From Lignipirellula cremea (lineage in GTDB: Bacteria; Planctomycetota; Planctomycetia; Pirellulales; Pirellulaceae), in assembly GCF_007751035.1 (NCBI RefSeq), contig NZ_CP036433.1, forward strand, positions 7,173,001 through 7,237,000: a stretch of DNA of 64,000 nt, given 5' to 3'. Below, one piece after another: positions 24,363 through 32,351 of the stretch. The notes under the pieces were generated by a model. It searched no databases, was not told where the DNA came from, and saw only the letters and a program-made list of their open reading frames with translations. How positions within the stretch are numbered: the first letter of the stretch is position 1; every line of letters begins with the position of its first letter. The position numbers were made by a program, and so were the translations under genes.

Positions 24363-24908
24363 TTATTCGGGATGTTGCTCGCCCAGCCACTCAGCCAGAC
24401 GCTTCAGGTCGGCGTCGTCCATCTGGGCGACCAGCTGCAGGCGATGACTGCCGTGCACCGCCAACAGGTGATCGTCCCGGAACAGAATCGTATCGCCTTG
24501 CTGCAGGCCGTGCAGCCGCGACTCGACCAGCCAGTTATCCACCACGCCGGCGAAGAACGCTCCTTCGCGCTCGGTTACCTGGACCCAGAAGTCTTCTCCC
24601 CAGCCGCGGGCGGGCAGGGCAGGCCGGGGCGCCGGGGCGATCGAATCGGGATGCTCATGGCTGAGGATCGGCTGGGAGGCTTCGCCCTGGCAGCTGGGGC
24701 AGACGCAATGGGCGGCGTCTTCTTCATGGACAGAGAACCGCGGCGAGTCGAGTCGCAGTTCCACAAAATGGCCCACATCGACATGTTTCTTCAGAACGGG
24801 CGGCGGAATCTTGAACTGATCGCCATGCAACGCGTGCATGGCGACGCCGTCGACCAGGCCGTATTCATTCGCGAATCGTTGCGCGGGAAACTGGCTTTCA
24901 AGCGTCAT
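24363..24908 (-). CDS. Conserved-looking protein of unknown function (181 aa)
   Basis: No recognised family. Has a CxxC pair (HCVCPSCQGEASQP) in the middle, likely a metal or structural site, preceded by a beta-rich N-terminal half (GHFVELRLDSPRF) and followed by EDFWVQVTEREGAFFAGVVDNWL, reminiscent of a small enzyme-like beta barrel with a DDHLLAVHGSHRLQLV segment. No signal peptide. Start ATG 24908; an ATG 10 nt upstream is out of frame. It may be cotranscribed with the MOSC gene (67-nt gap). Confidence 0.5.
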   Translation of the reverse strand: MTLESQFPAQRFANEYGLVDGVAMHALHGDQFKIPPPVLKKHVDVGHFVELRLDSPRFSVHEEDAAHCVCPSCQGEASQPILSHEHPDSIAPAPRPALPARGWGEDFWVQVTEREGAFFAGVVDNWLVESRLHGLQQGDTILFRDDHLLAVHGSHRLQLVAQMDDADLKRLAEWLGEQHPE

Positions 24909-25038
24909 GAGGATTCATCTGGGGAACAAAGGATCGTGTCGTGCTGGCGCTAGAACTGGCTGCAGTAAGGAAGCCAGGCCGCATGAAATTAATATCAGTA
25001 AAGTCTTGCTTTCGCCTTTTCTTTAGCTCTCAAACCCG

Positions 25039-25066
25039 TACAATAGCGAGTCACGACAGTCGTGAC
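25039..25066 (+). promoter_or_regulatory. Cold-shock gene promoter -10 with palindromic operator-like site at the start point
   Basis: TACAAT (25039-25044) is a good -10 element. About 6 nt downstream lies the perfect 8-bp-arm palindrome GTCACGAC-A-GTCGTGAC (25050-25066), centred near the predicted +1. Its one-base centre makes it a poor RNA hairpin but a good dimeric protein site. No clear -35 was found. Confidence 0.45.
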
Positions 25067-25254
25067 GAGCAGAGACAAGATGTAGGTTTGATCGACTTTG
25101 GGTTGTTCTTCTCTTCCCGCCCCATTCTACCTGGCAAAACTTCTTTGGAAGTAGCCGTTTCAGGTTTTGTGGCTCCATCTGCTTTCTTATTCAGGTTCGC
25201 CGTGGTCCCTTTCCGGGAACGTGCGGGCCAGGTTTCTTACATTGGAGAGCAGAA

Positions 25255-25467
25255 ATGCCACAAGGTAAAATCAAAAGGTTGGTTTCGGATCGCGGTTTTG
25301 GCTTCATCGAAGGAGATCGGGGCGACGACCTGTTCTTCCATCACTCCGAAGTCCAGGGTGCGACCATCGAAGAACTCCGCGAAGGTCAACTCGTGGAATA
25401 CGAAGTGGGCCGCGGCCAGAAAGGCCCCTGCGCCCAGTCCGTCCGAGTCGCCGTGCAAACGTCGTAA
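25255..25467 (+). CDS. Cold-shock protein (CspA family)
   Basis: 70 aa single cold-shock domain. RNP1 is DRGFGFIEGD and RNP2 is DLFFHHSEV; the N-terminal QGKIKRLV replaces the usual KWFN but keeps the basic face. Binds single-stranded RNA or DNA and acts as an RNA chaperone. RBS GGAGAG sits 6 nt before ATG 25255. From the predicted start near 25051 the leader is about 200 nt, typical of csp mRNAs whose leaders control cold induction. Followed by a strong intrinsic terminator at 25512-25543, so it is monocistronic. Confidence 0.9.
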   Translation: MPQGKIKRLVSDRGFGFIEGDRGDDLFFHHSEVQGATIEELREGQLVEYEVGRGQKGPCAQSVRVAVQTS

Positions 25468-25511
25468 TTCGGTCCCGATAGTAAATCAACAGGACGATTA
25501 ATCGTTCTCGA

Positions 25512-25543
25512 ACGCCCCGGGATATCCTCCCGGGGCGTTTTTT
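25512..25543 (+). terminator. Intrinsic terminator of the cold-shock gene
   Basis: Perfect 11-bp stem ACGCCCCGGGA (25512-25522) / TCCCGGGGCGT (25528-25538) with a 5-nt loop and six T (25538-25543). 45 nt after the csp stop. Confidence 0.92.
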
Positions 25544-25719
25544 GTTGCGTCGCGATCACCTTGGGCTCGACACATTCGATCCCTGATCGGCTGGCGTTGT
25601 TGGCGTCCTCTCCTTGATTCCTAAGGGCGGGCGGCTTAGATTGCGCGAGGAGAAATGGGAGGCGGGGCGATCGACCGGCGGCGTTCCCTCCCGCGGTTGT
25701 AACCAGGAGAAAATCAAAA

Positions 25720-26451
25720 ATGACGGATCCCTCTTCTCCCGCCGACGACGGCCCGCAAGTCAACTGGCGCCCGCTTTCTTCCCGCGAGCGTCGCGTGCTG
25801 GGCGTGCTGGTGGAAAAAGCAAAAACCACGCCCGATGCGTATCCGCTGACTCTCAACGCCTTGACCAACGGCTGTAACCAGAAGAGCAACCGCTCGCCGC
25901 AAATGGAGCTGTCGCCGGAAGAGGTTGAAGACACGCTCGACAGCCTCCGCGCCGTCGGCGCCGTGGCCGAGATCCAGGGGGCCGGACGGGTCGCCAAGTT
26001 TCGCCACCACCTGTACGAGTGGCTGGGCATCGAGCGGCTGGAAGTCGCCGTGATTACCGAGCTGCTGCTCCGTGGCGAACAATCGGTCGGCGACCTGCGG
26101 GCCCGTGCTTCGCGCATGGAGAAGATCGCCAGCCTGGCCGAGCTGCAGACGGTGCTGGATTCGCTCAAGCAGAAGAACCTGCTACTGGAACTGTCGTCGG
26201 AAGGACGCGGCCAGTACGTGACGCATAACCTTTACAAGCAGCGCGAACTGGACGAGCTGAAGTCCCGCTTCGAGGCGTTCCTCGCCACCGAAGCACGCAC
26301 CGCCAGCGAAGGGCCGTCCCGCTCCTCTTCCTCCTCTTCCAGTTCCACCAGCAAAGAGCTGGAAGCACTGCGCAGCGAAGTGGCGGAACTTCGCACGCTG
26401 GTCGCCGAACTGCAGACGACCGTCAACAATCTGGCCGCCCAGCTGGAGTAG
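25720..26451 (+). CDS. YceH family (DUF480) protein, tandem winged-helix
   Basis: 243 aa. DUF480 hallmarks: LSSRERRVLGVLVEKAKTTPDAYPLT, NGCNQKSNRSPQMELSPEEVEDTL and the second winged helix ITELLLRGEQSVGDLRARASRM, giving two WH domains (about 15-95 and 105-175). The C-terminus is a Ser run (GPSRSSSSSSSSTSK) followed by a coiled coil (LEALRSEVAELRTLVAELQTTV, about 215-240) that would dimerise it. Length exceeds E. coli YceH (215) because of this tail. Probable DNA-binding regulator; target not known. RBS AGGAG precedes ATG 25720. The stand-alone gap 26452-26739 follows. Confidence 0.85.
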   Translation: MTDPSSPADDGPQVNWRPLSSRERRVLGVLVEKAKTTPDAYPLTLNALTNGCNQKSNRSPQMELSPEEVEDTLDSLRAVGAVAEIQGAGRVAKFRHHLYEWLGIERLEVAVITELLLRGEQSVGDLRARASRMEKIASLAELQTVLDSLKQKNLLLELSSEGRGQYVTHNLYKQRELDELKSRFEAFLATEARTASEGPSRSSSSSSSSTSKELEALRSEVAELRTLVAELQTTVNNLAAQLE

Positions 26452-26739
26452 TTCTCGCAGCCGATCCCGACGATTGACGCCCATCGATCGGCGGGCTGAT
26501 CCCACAGGCGGCGCAACCGTCACAGGGGGTGCGGCCGTTCTTTTCGCTGCAATCCGGCTCCCGATTGCAGCAGCGCTGACGATTCTAGCAGCCGCCTGGC
26601 CGCAATTTTTGCTGCACTCCCTGCTCGCTGGAAAGTGCGCACCGCAGAAGGCCGAAGCATAGAAAGAATCGATGAGGGCGCGCCGATGGTCGGATCCGTC
26701 GCGGCCAGAAAAGATCAAGGCGAGGTAGGGAGACCCGCA

Positions 26740-28542
26740 ATGCGCATCAGGTTTGCATTTACATTCTTGCTGGCGGCAATCGCCAGTTCCAGTGCATCGG
26801 CCCAGTATGGATCGCCGGCGGCCGTGAATTCCCGGCCCTGGCCCGCGCAGACCAGCAGCCCCTACGGTCCGGCTGCCCGACCTCTGCAGTCGTCGTCCAA
26901 TCACTGGCAACCTCCGTCCCAGTCAGTGACCTATCCTGACGCTGCGACCTATCCTGACGCTGCGACCTATCCTGACGCTGCAAGTTACCCGGCGCCGCAG
27001 ACGGCCGCCGGGGATCGCTGGGGCAGGCAGGCCGCAGCCCCGACGATGACGAGTCCGTCCACACTGGGGGCTCCGCCCAAGCCGGTCGGGTATTCGTCGT
27101 ACGCCCCGCCAACCGCCACGCGCGGCATGTCAAACTATGGCGCCCCGCCGGTTCCTGCGCCCCGTCATACGGCCCAAACCTGGCAGGCCTACGAGGCTCC
27201 GACCTATGCGGCGCCCAGCAATGCACCATCGGTGTACGCGGCCCGAACGGCGCCTGCCCGACCCTTGCCTGCCTGGGGAACGGCCCCGTATCGGCCGGGC
27301 TACGCCAATGCCGACGATTCAAGCGTAATGCTGGCGCCGCCGGAGGCCTATCACTCGGCCCCTTCGGCCAGCGACCTGCCGGCCCCGGCCGACACTTGGA
27401 ATGCGACCCCCAGAAGTAACTCGTGGGCGGGCGACAACTGCAGCAACTACGCGGGCGCCTGGCAATCGGGCGACGGTTCCCCGGGCGCGACGGAATACGG
27501 CTCCGCCATTTACGGATCGGGCTCCTGCCAGCCGGTCGAGAGCGTACCGATGCTGGCCGGCGCCTCCGGCCGCAGCGGCTGGTTCGGTTCGGTCGCCGGT
27601 TTGATCATGGGCCGCGACCAGGAGAACCTCTATTTCTTCAGCTACGACGACACGAACGAGTCGATCCAGCTGCTGAACACCAACGAAGCCCACATGGACT
27701 TCAGCGGCGGCGTGGAAGCCCGTTTTGGCTATTACACGGATTGCGGCCAGAGTGCGTTCGAAGCCGTCTACTGGGGCATTTTCCCGCAGCAGCAGGAAGC
27801 AGTGCTGCTCGGGTCCAGCTTGCCGGGCAACCTGAACGGCATTTTGAATTTCAACCAGCTCGACTACAACGGCGCCACGGCCGACAACTGGGTCGACAAC
27901 GCCTTTGCCCATCGCGTGCGGCGCGAGTTTGCCTTTCATAATGTGGAAGCGAACGTGCTGGGCATCCACGACCTGTACTGTTGCAACCAGATGACGTTCC
28001 GCTGGCGAACCGGCGCCCGCTTCTTCCATTTCAATGAGAAACTGGAATTCGGAGCCGACAACACCGACGCCACTTTCAACGGCGCCGCGAACGAACTGTA
28101 CTACCGCGTGCAAACGACGAACGACCTGCTGGGCTGGCAATTCGGCGGCGACCTGGAGTATCGCCCTTGCGCCTGCCTGGGCTTCAAGTTTGGCGCCATG
28201 ACGGGCGTGTTCGCCAACTACGTGCAGCACAGTTCCTGGATTGGCGGATCGGCCGGAACCGCGGTCGTGAACAACGGCCCCAACAACGGTCTGGCGTTCC
28301 AGGCGGACAACAGCACCACCGACCTTGCCATGCTGGGCGAACTCACCGCCAGCTTCGAGTACTCCGTGAGCTGCAACTGGCGGATCTTCGGCGGTTACCG
28401 CGTGCTGGGCCTCAGCCGCGTCGCCTTGCCGACCAACCAGATCTATCCCGACCTCCGCGGCGTGAACGACCTGGCCTGGATCGACACCAACGGCAACCTG
28501 ATTCTGCACGGCGGATTCGCCGGCGTGGAATACAACTTCTAA
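26740..28542 (+). CDS. BBP7-type outer-membrane beta-barrel protein of planctomycetes
   Basis: 600 aa from ATG 26740 (RBS AGGTAGGGAG; signal peptide MRIRFAFTFLLAAIASSSASA). Residues 20-260 are Pro/Ala/Tyr-rich low complexity with TYPDAA hexapeptide repeats. The C-terminal 300 form a BBP7 (PF07585)-type barrel: QNLYFFSYDDTNESIQLLNT-like start, GGVEARFGYYTDCGQSAFEAVYWG, LEFGADNTDATFNG and terminal LILHGGFAGVEYNF ending in an aromatic C-terminal Phe, as for barrels inserted by Bam. Proposed porin or surface protein. Convergent with the MBL gene, with 39 bases between stops. Confidence 0.8.
   Translation: MRIRFAFTFLLAAIASSSASAQYGSPAAVNSRPWPAQTSSPYGPAARPLQSSSNHWQPPSQSVTYPDAATYPDAATYPDAASYPAPQTAAGDRWGRQAAAPTMTSPSTLGAPPKPVGYSSYAPPTATRGMSNYGAPPVPAPRHTAQTWQAYEAPTYAAPSNAPSVYAARTAPARPLPAWGTAPYRPGYANADDSSVMLAPPEAYHSAPSASDLPAPADTWNATPRSNSWAGDNCSNYAGAWQSGDGSPGATEYGSAIYGSGSCQPVESVPMLAGASGRSGWFGSVAGLIMGRDQENLYFFSYDDTNESIQLLNTNEAHMDFSGGVEARFGYYTDCGQSAFEAVYWGIFPQQQEAVLLGSSLPGNLNGILNFNQLDYNGATADNWVDNAFAHRVRREFAFHNVEANVLGIHDLYCCNQMTFRWRTGARFFHFNEKLEFGADNTDATFNGAANELYYRVQTTNDLLGWQFGGDLEYRPCACLGFKFGAMTGVFANYVQHSSWIGGSAGTAVVNNGPNNGLAFQADNSTTDLAMLGELTASFEYSVSCNWRIFGGYRVLGLSRVALPTNQIYPDLRGVNDLAWIDTNGNLILHGGFAGVEYNF
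26928..26981 (+). repeat. Three perfect 18-bp tandem repeats encoding TYPDAA
   Basis: Bases 26928-26945, 26946-26963 and 26964-26981 are identical 18-mers beginning GACCTATCCTG, giving a run of the hexapeptide TYPDAA in the low-complexity region of the BBP7 protein. Copy number is likely to vary by slippage. Confidence 0.85.
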
Positions 28543-28581
28543 CCGCCGAAGTTCCAAGCACGTTGCCAACCGCTTGTCGCA

Positions 28582-30507
28582 TTAATACCCGGACGTCGTT
28601 TTCCCTGCCGGGGCGGCGGGCGGCTGGTCAGCGGGCGGTTCGCCGACGTAGATTAAAAAGTCGAACATCTGTCCCAACCGCTGGCCGTCCCGCGTGATGT
28701 CGAGCGTCGCCATCGCCAGACCGGGCTTCGCATTCGCGGCCGCACGGATCGTGATCGGTACCGTTACCGTCTCTTCCTGCTGCGACTTGCCGACCACCAG
28801 CGGCGGATCGAAGGACAGGCCTGGCGACGACTCCAGTTGGATCCGGTGGCTCTGCTCCCGCCTCCGATAATTGCGGATCTGCAGCTGGCACGTCGTTTCC
28901 CCGCCGGGCGGAACAATCACCCGGTACGGCGCGACGGCGACCTGGTACGGGTCGAACATATAACGATAGTCGTCGGCCGTGCTGAGCGACTGGAACGCTT
29001 CGCGCAGGGCCAGCATTCGCTCGCGGTAACGCTCGATCAGCGGGGCCGGGTTCTCCATCGCCCAGCAGTGCCCGCCCAGGATCAGGTCGGGCGCCAGGCC
29101 ATGCAGGTACTCGGCCGCATACAGATAGCCTTCCTCGAGCGCGCCGCCATTGCGGGCGACGACCGCTTCGTTGCCGCCCTGCTGCGGGTCATCGACGGCG
29201 CCGCAAATGTTGTCGCCGGTGAAGGCCACCTTCTTTTCATCGATCATCCCATGCAGGCAGGCGTGGTATTTCGTCTGGCCCGGCATCCAGTCGCAAGTCA
29301 GGCTGTAGCCGTTCCATTCGACCGTTTCGCCGTTTTTCAGAATGCGGTCAAACAGCAGCGGCCCTTGCTGCTTGCCTGGGTCGCGATAGAACGGCAGCAG
29401 CGCCGCCAGATCGTGATCCCACGGACGCTCGAACTTGTCGGCGACGCCTTCCATGGTCCACAGCTGGGCGCCGTACTTCTGCCGGATATGGGCCGCATCC
29501 AGTCCGTGGTCGCCATGCATGTGGGTGATGAACACCGCGTCGATCTGCTTGAGCCCCAGCTGCCGCTGCATCCGCTCAATCGCCGTATCCAGAAAGTCCA
29601 CCTTGAACAGGCCGCAGTCGACCAGCAAGGCATGCCCGTCGTCCCCCAGCAGCATGCCAAAATTCGTCCAGCAGTTGGGCCCGCGGAATTTGTACAGATG
29701 CGGCGTCACCTGCCACACATGCGGCACCAGCGTCGGCCGACTGACGTTGTCCTGGTCGCAGCCGCCAAACCCTTTGACGTCGTACCCTCGCACATACAGA
29801 TCGGTCAGACGCCGGATTTTGGTCGTGTACGCCTGCAGCTGCTCCCGCGCATTCTTCACCACCGGTCCATGCGACGGCAGCAACACGGCCGGATCGTAAC
29901 CGGCGATTTGCGCCGCGCTGTTGCCCAGCGCGAACAGCCCTTTCGCAAAGCCGTAATCCCATTCGGTATCAAACCACGTATGCATCCGGGCGCCGTCGAC
30001 CATCAGGTCGCCCGTAAAGGCGATCCAGCCATCGTCGGTCGGCAGCAGATAGGCCGTATGGCCGGGTGAGTTGCCTTGCGTTTCAATGACCCAGATCTGG
30101 CGCCCCCGCCAGACAAAATCGTCCATCCGTTCAAACGTCTGGTCGATCGCAATCGGCTCCCGCGGCGGACGAACGTAGCTGGCCCCATATACGCTGTGCG
30201 CATCACTCAAGGTGGGCCGCATCCGCCGATAGTCGAGAGGCTTCTCAAACAGCGGTTTCTCCAGCGCCGAGCAGGCCGTCTTCGCGCCGGTCGCCGCCAG
30301 CCTGGCCCCGCCCTGGCATTGTTCCCGGTGGTGATGCGTGAACAGCACCCATTCGACTTTCTTCACGCCGATCTCGTCTAGATGATCCAGCACGGAGCCG
30401 TCGCCCAGGTCGATCAACAGGCCGGCGTCGCCGTCGCGCAGCACATACGTGTGGCAAGTGTCGGTCCACTGGAAAACGTCGGGAGCAACTTCGCGAAAAC
30501 GCGGCAT
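28582..30507 (-). CDS. Protein with two metallo-beta-lactamase-fold domains and an Ig-like C-terminus
   Basis: 641 aa, no signal peptide. First MBL domain (about 1-240): the metal motif is FTHHHREQ, where canonical HxHxDH reads H58-H-H60-R-E62-Q63, so Asp and the last His are replaced; His150, Asp167 (FTGDLMV) and His213 remain. Second MBL domain (about 265-480): intact FITHMHGDH (His329, His331, Asp333, His334), then His415, Asp432 (FTGDNIC) and His480. A beta-rich tail (520-625) resembles Ig-like domains. So a probable hydrolase with one active and one altered site. Transcribed against BBP7. Substrate unknown; MBL proteins cover many reactions. Confidence 0.75.
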   Translation of the reverse strand: MPRFREVAPDVFQWTDTCHTYVLRDGDAGLLIDLGDGSVLDHLDEIGVKKVEWVLFTHHHREQCQGGARLAATGAKTACSALEKPLFEKPLDYRRMRPTLSDAHSVYGASYVRPPREPIAIDQTFERMDDFVWRGRQIWVIETQGNSPGHTAYLLPTDDGWIAFTGDLMVDGARMHTWFDTEWDYGFAKGLFALGNSAAQIAGYDPAVLLPSHGPVVKNAREQLQAYTTKIRRLTDLYVRGYDVKGFGGCDQDNVSRPTLVPHVWQVTPHLYKFRGPNCWTNFGMLLGDDGHALLVDCGLFKVDFLDTAIERMQRQLGLKQIDAVFITHMHGDHGLDAAHIRQKYGAQLWTMEGVADKFERPWDHDLAALLPFYRDPGKQQGPLLFDRILKNGETVEWNGYSLTCDWMPGQTKYHACLHGMIDEKKVAFTGDNICGAVDDPQQGGNEAVVARNGGALEEGYLYAAEYLHGLAPDLILGGHCWAMENPAPLIERYRERMLALREAFQSLSTADDYRYMFDPYQVAVAPYRVIVPPGGETTCQLQIRNYRRREQSHRIQLESSPGLSFDPPLVVGKSQQEETVTVPITIRAAANAKPGLAMATLDITRDGQRLGQMFDFLIYVGEPPADQPPAAPAGKTTSGY

Positions 30508-30584
30508 GGTTCCAGTCTCCTGGTTGCTTCGCCCAGCGCAGTCCGCCCGGCGAAAAAAGGAATGCGATCGTTCGCCCTGGGCGG

Positions 30585-32189
30585 TTACGGTTTGGCGGAA
30601 GGGATCAGGCGCAGCACGCTGCCGAACTGTTCCCGCAGCAGATCCGCGTCAGCCGGGTCGTCGAGCTGCAGCCGGACGTCATTCACGCCGGAGCCATACT
30701 GGCCGCGGTTCTTCTGCGAGACGACCGTCGCGCGGATCCGCCTTCCTTGGGGATGATAGCCGGGCCCTGTGCCCGTCATCTGCACCGGATCGCCCGGCCG
30801 CAGTTGCCGGCCCTGCGACCAGTACGTGGAGTACAGCAGCAAATGGGCTTCCGCCCCGGTGAGCGATTCCAGCTGGCCCGACATCCCTTCGGCCGCGACT
30901 TCCTGCGCCAGCCGGGCCGCTTCCCGCTCTTTCAGAACTGGCAGGCTCGCGGCGTCGGTCAGCAGCCGAACCACGGCGCGTTCGTCGTCGTACACCCAGG
31001 TCATGTAGACCTGATCGCCCGGCTGCAGGCGGAAGTCGTTGACCTGCTTTCCGTCCTGCCACTTCACGCAGTCGGCGGCGACTTCAAACGCCTGGACGCG
31101 CTCGGTCAGCGGTTTCTCGCCGGCGAAGACCTGGGCGGTGAAATGGCCGTCGTCGGCCGCGGAGAGCACCTTCCAGAAATGGCCGTGCCCGTGCATCTGG
31201 CCGATTTCATCCTGGAAGTGGACGACATAGCCGCGACGATGGTTCTCGTCGGCGTCGAAAAACATGTTCATCTTCTCGCCGGGCAGGATCTCATCGAACC
31301 GCGCGCCATAATTCAAATGCCGGTAGGTCGTCGCCCAGGGCAGGACCCGCACGTGGAACGTTTCGCCGGGCGGATCGGTCGTGACGTCGGCCTCCCAGGT
31401 TTCCGGATTCCACTTCTGCCAGACGAACCAGCCCCGCGACTTGCCCGTCTGGCCAGGCGAACCAAACCTGCGCGGATGGACGGCGATCCGGGCCAGCGAC
31501 GCGGCGACCCGCTGCGGGGCGGCGGCTCTGTCGGCCTCGCTCAACTGCTGGCTCGTCCGTTCCCGGCTGGCGATGACTTCGGCCGCCTTGACGGCGCCAA
31601 ACAGATGCTCCTGGTCAGGATGCTGCCCCGCCAGCGTATACAGCAGATGCGCTTCCGCCAGATCCTGCGGTACGCCGCGGCCGGCTTCGTACAGCTCGCC
31701 CAGATTGAACTGCGCCCGGGCGTGTCCCTGATCCGCCGCCAGGCGGAACCAGCGGGCCGCTTCGGCCGGATCCTTCTCCACGCCATGTCCGTGCGCGTAG
31801 TCCAGCCCCAGGTTGTGCTGGGCGGTCGTATCCCCCTGGCCGGCCGCCTGCCGGTACCAGCGGATCGACTCCTCCCAGTTAACAGGCGTCGCAAAGCCAT
31901 GCGCATGGAACGAGCCCAGCTGCACTTCCGCCTTGACGCGCCCCCGCGCTGCCGCTTTCTGATACCAGGCCAGGGCGGCGGCAAGATCTTTCTCGACCCC
32001 GTTCCCGTCGGCAAAGCGACGGCCCAGGTCGTACTGCGCCGCCGGATCGCCCTGGTTCGCTTTGGCGATCAGGTCCTCCAGCTCGCCCGCGGTGACAGAT
32101 CCTGTCACTAGCAAAAAAAGTAGAGCGAACAGCCCCGTACGGCGACAGAATTTTTGGCGCCCCAACGTGCGCACCCGAACTGCTGACAT
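30585..32189 (-). CDS. Exported Sel1-repeat protein
   Basis: 534 aa from ATG 32189, which starts a basic-hydrophobic signal peptide (RRTGLFALLFLLVTGSVTAGE). Residues about 40-180 hold four Sel1-type helical repeats (AAQYDLGRRFADGNGVEKDLA, AQHNLGLDYAHGHGVEKDP, AQFNLGELYEAGRGVPQDLA), an alpha-solenoid for protein contacts. The remaining 330 residues form an unrecognised mixed domain with aromatic-rich strands (KNGWFVWQKWNPETWEADV-like) and a YMTWVYDDERAVVRLLTD segment. Likely periplasmic adaptor or regulator. It lies 78 nt from the MBL gene on the same strand. Confidence 0.7.
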   Translation of the reverse strand: MSAVRVRTLGRQKFCRRTGLFALLFLLVTGSVTAGELEDLIAKANQGDPAAQYDLGRRFADGNGVEKDLAAALAWYQKAAARGRVKAEVQLGSFHAHGFATPVNWEESIRWYRQAAGQGDTTAQHNLGLDYAHGHGVEKDPAEAARWFRLAADQGHARAQFNLGELYEAGRGVPQDLAEAHLLYTLAGQHPDQEHLFGAVKAAEVIASRERTSQQLSEADRAAAPQRVAASLARIAVHPRRFGSPGQTGKSRGWFVWQKWNPETWEADVTTDPPGETFHVRVLPWATTYRHLNYGARFDEILPGEKMNMFFDADENHRRGYVVHFQDEIGQMHGHGHFWKVLSAADDGHFTAQVFAGEKPLTERVQAFEVAADCVKWQDGKQVNDFRLQPGDQVYMTWVYDDERAVVRLLTDAASLPVLKEREAARLAQEVAAEGMSGQLESLTGAEAHLLLYSTYWSQGRQLRPGDPVQMTGTGPGYHPQGRRIRATVVSQKNRGQYGSGVNDVRLQLDDPADADLLREQFGSVLRLIPSAKP

Positions 32190-32351
32190 AAGACCGACGC
32201 TTCCAGCCAGGGGAGAGCCAGGCCGCCTTCGCAGGACAACCGTCTCCAGGAACAAGACGGCGGGACCAGGGCCCGCCTGAACCATCTCACACAGGCTACC
32301 AGCCTAATCCCTCGCCGGCCGCCAGGAAAGCAGACGCTCCCCTTCCCCGCC

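Noticed and set aside
27319-28569. 416-aa - strand frame opposite the BBP7 gene
   Set aside because: High-GC third-position shadow; BBP7 has signal peptide, RBS and barrel pattern.
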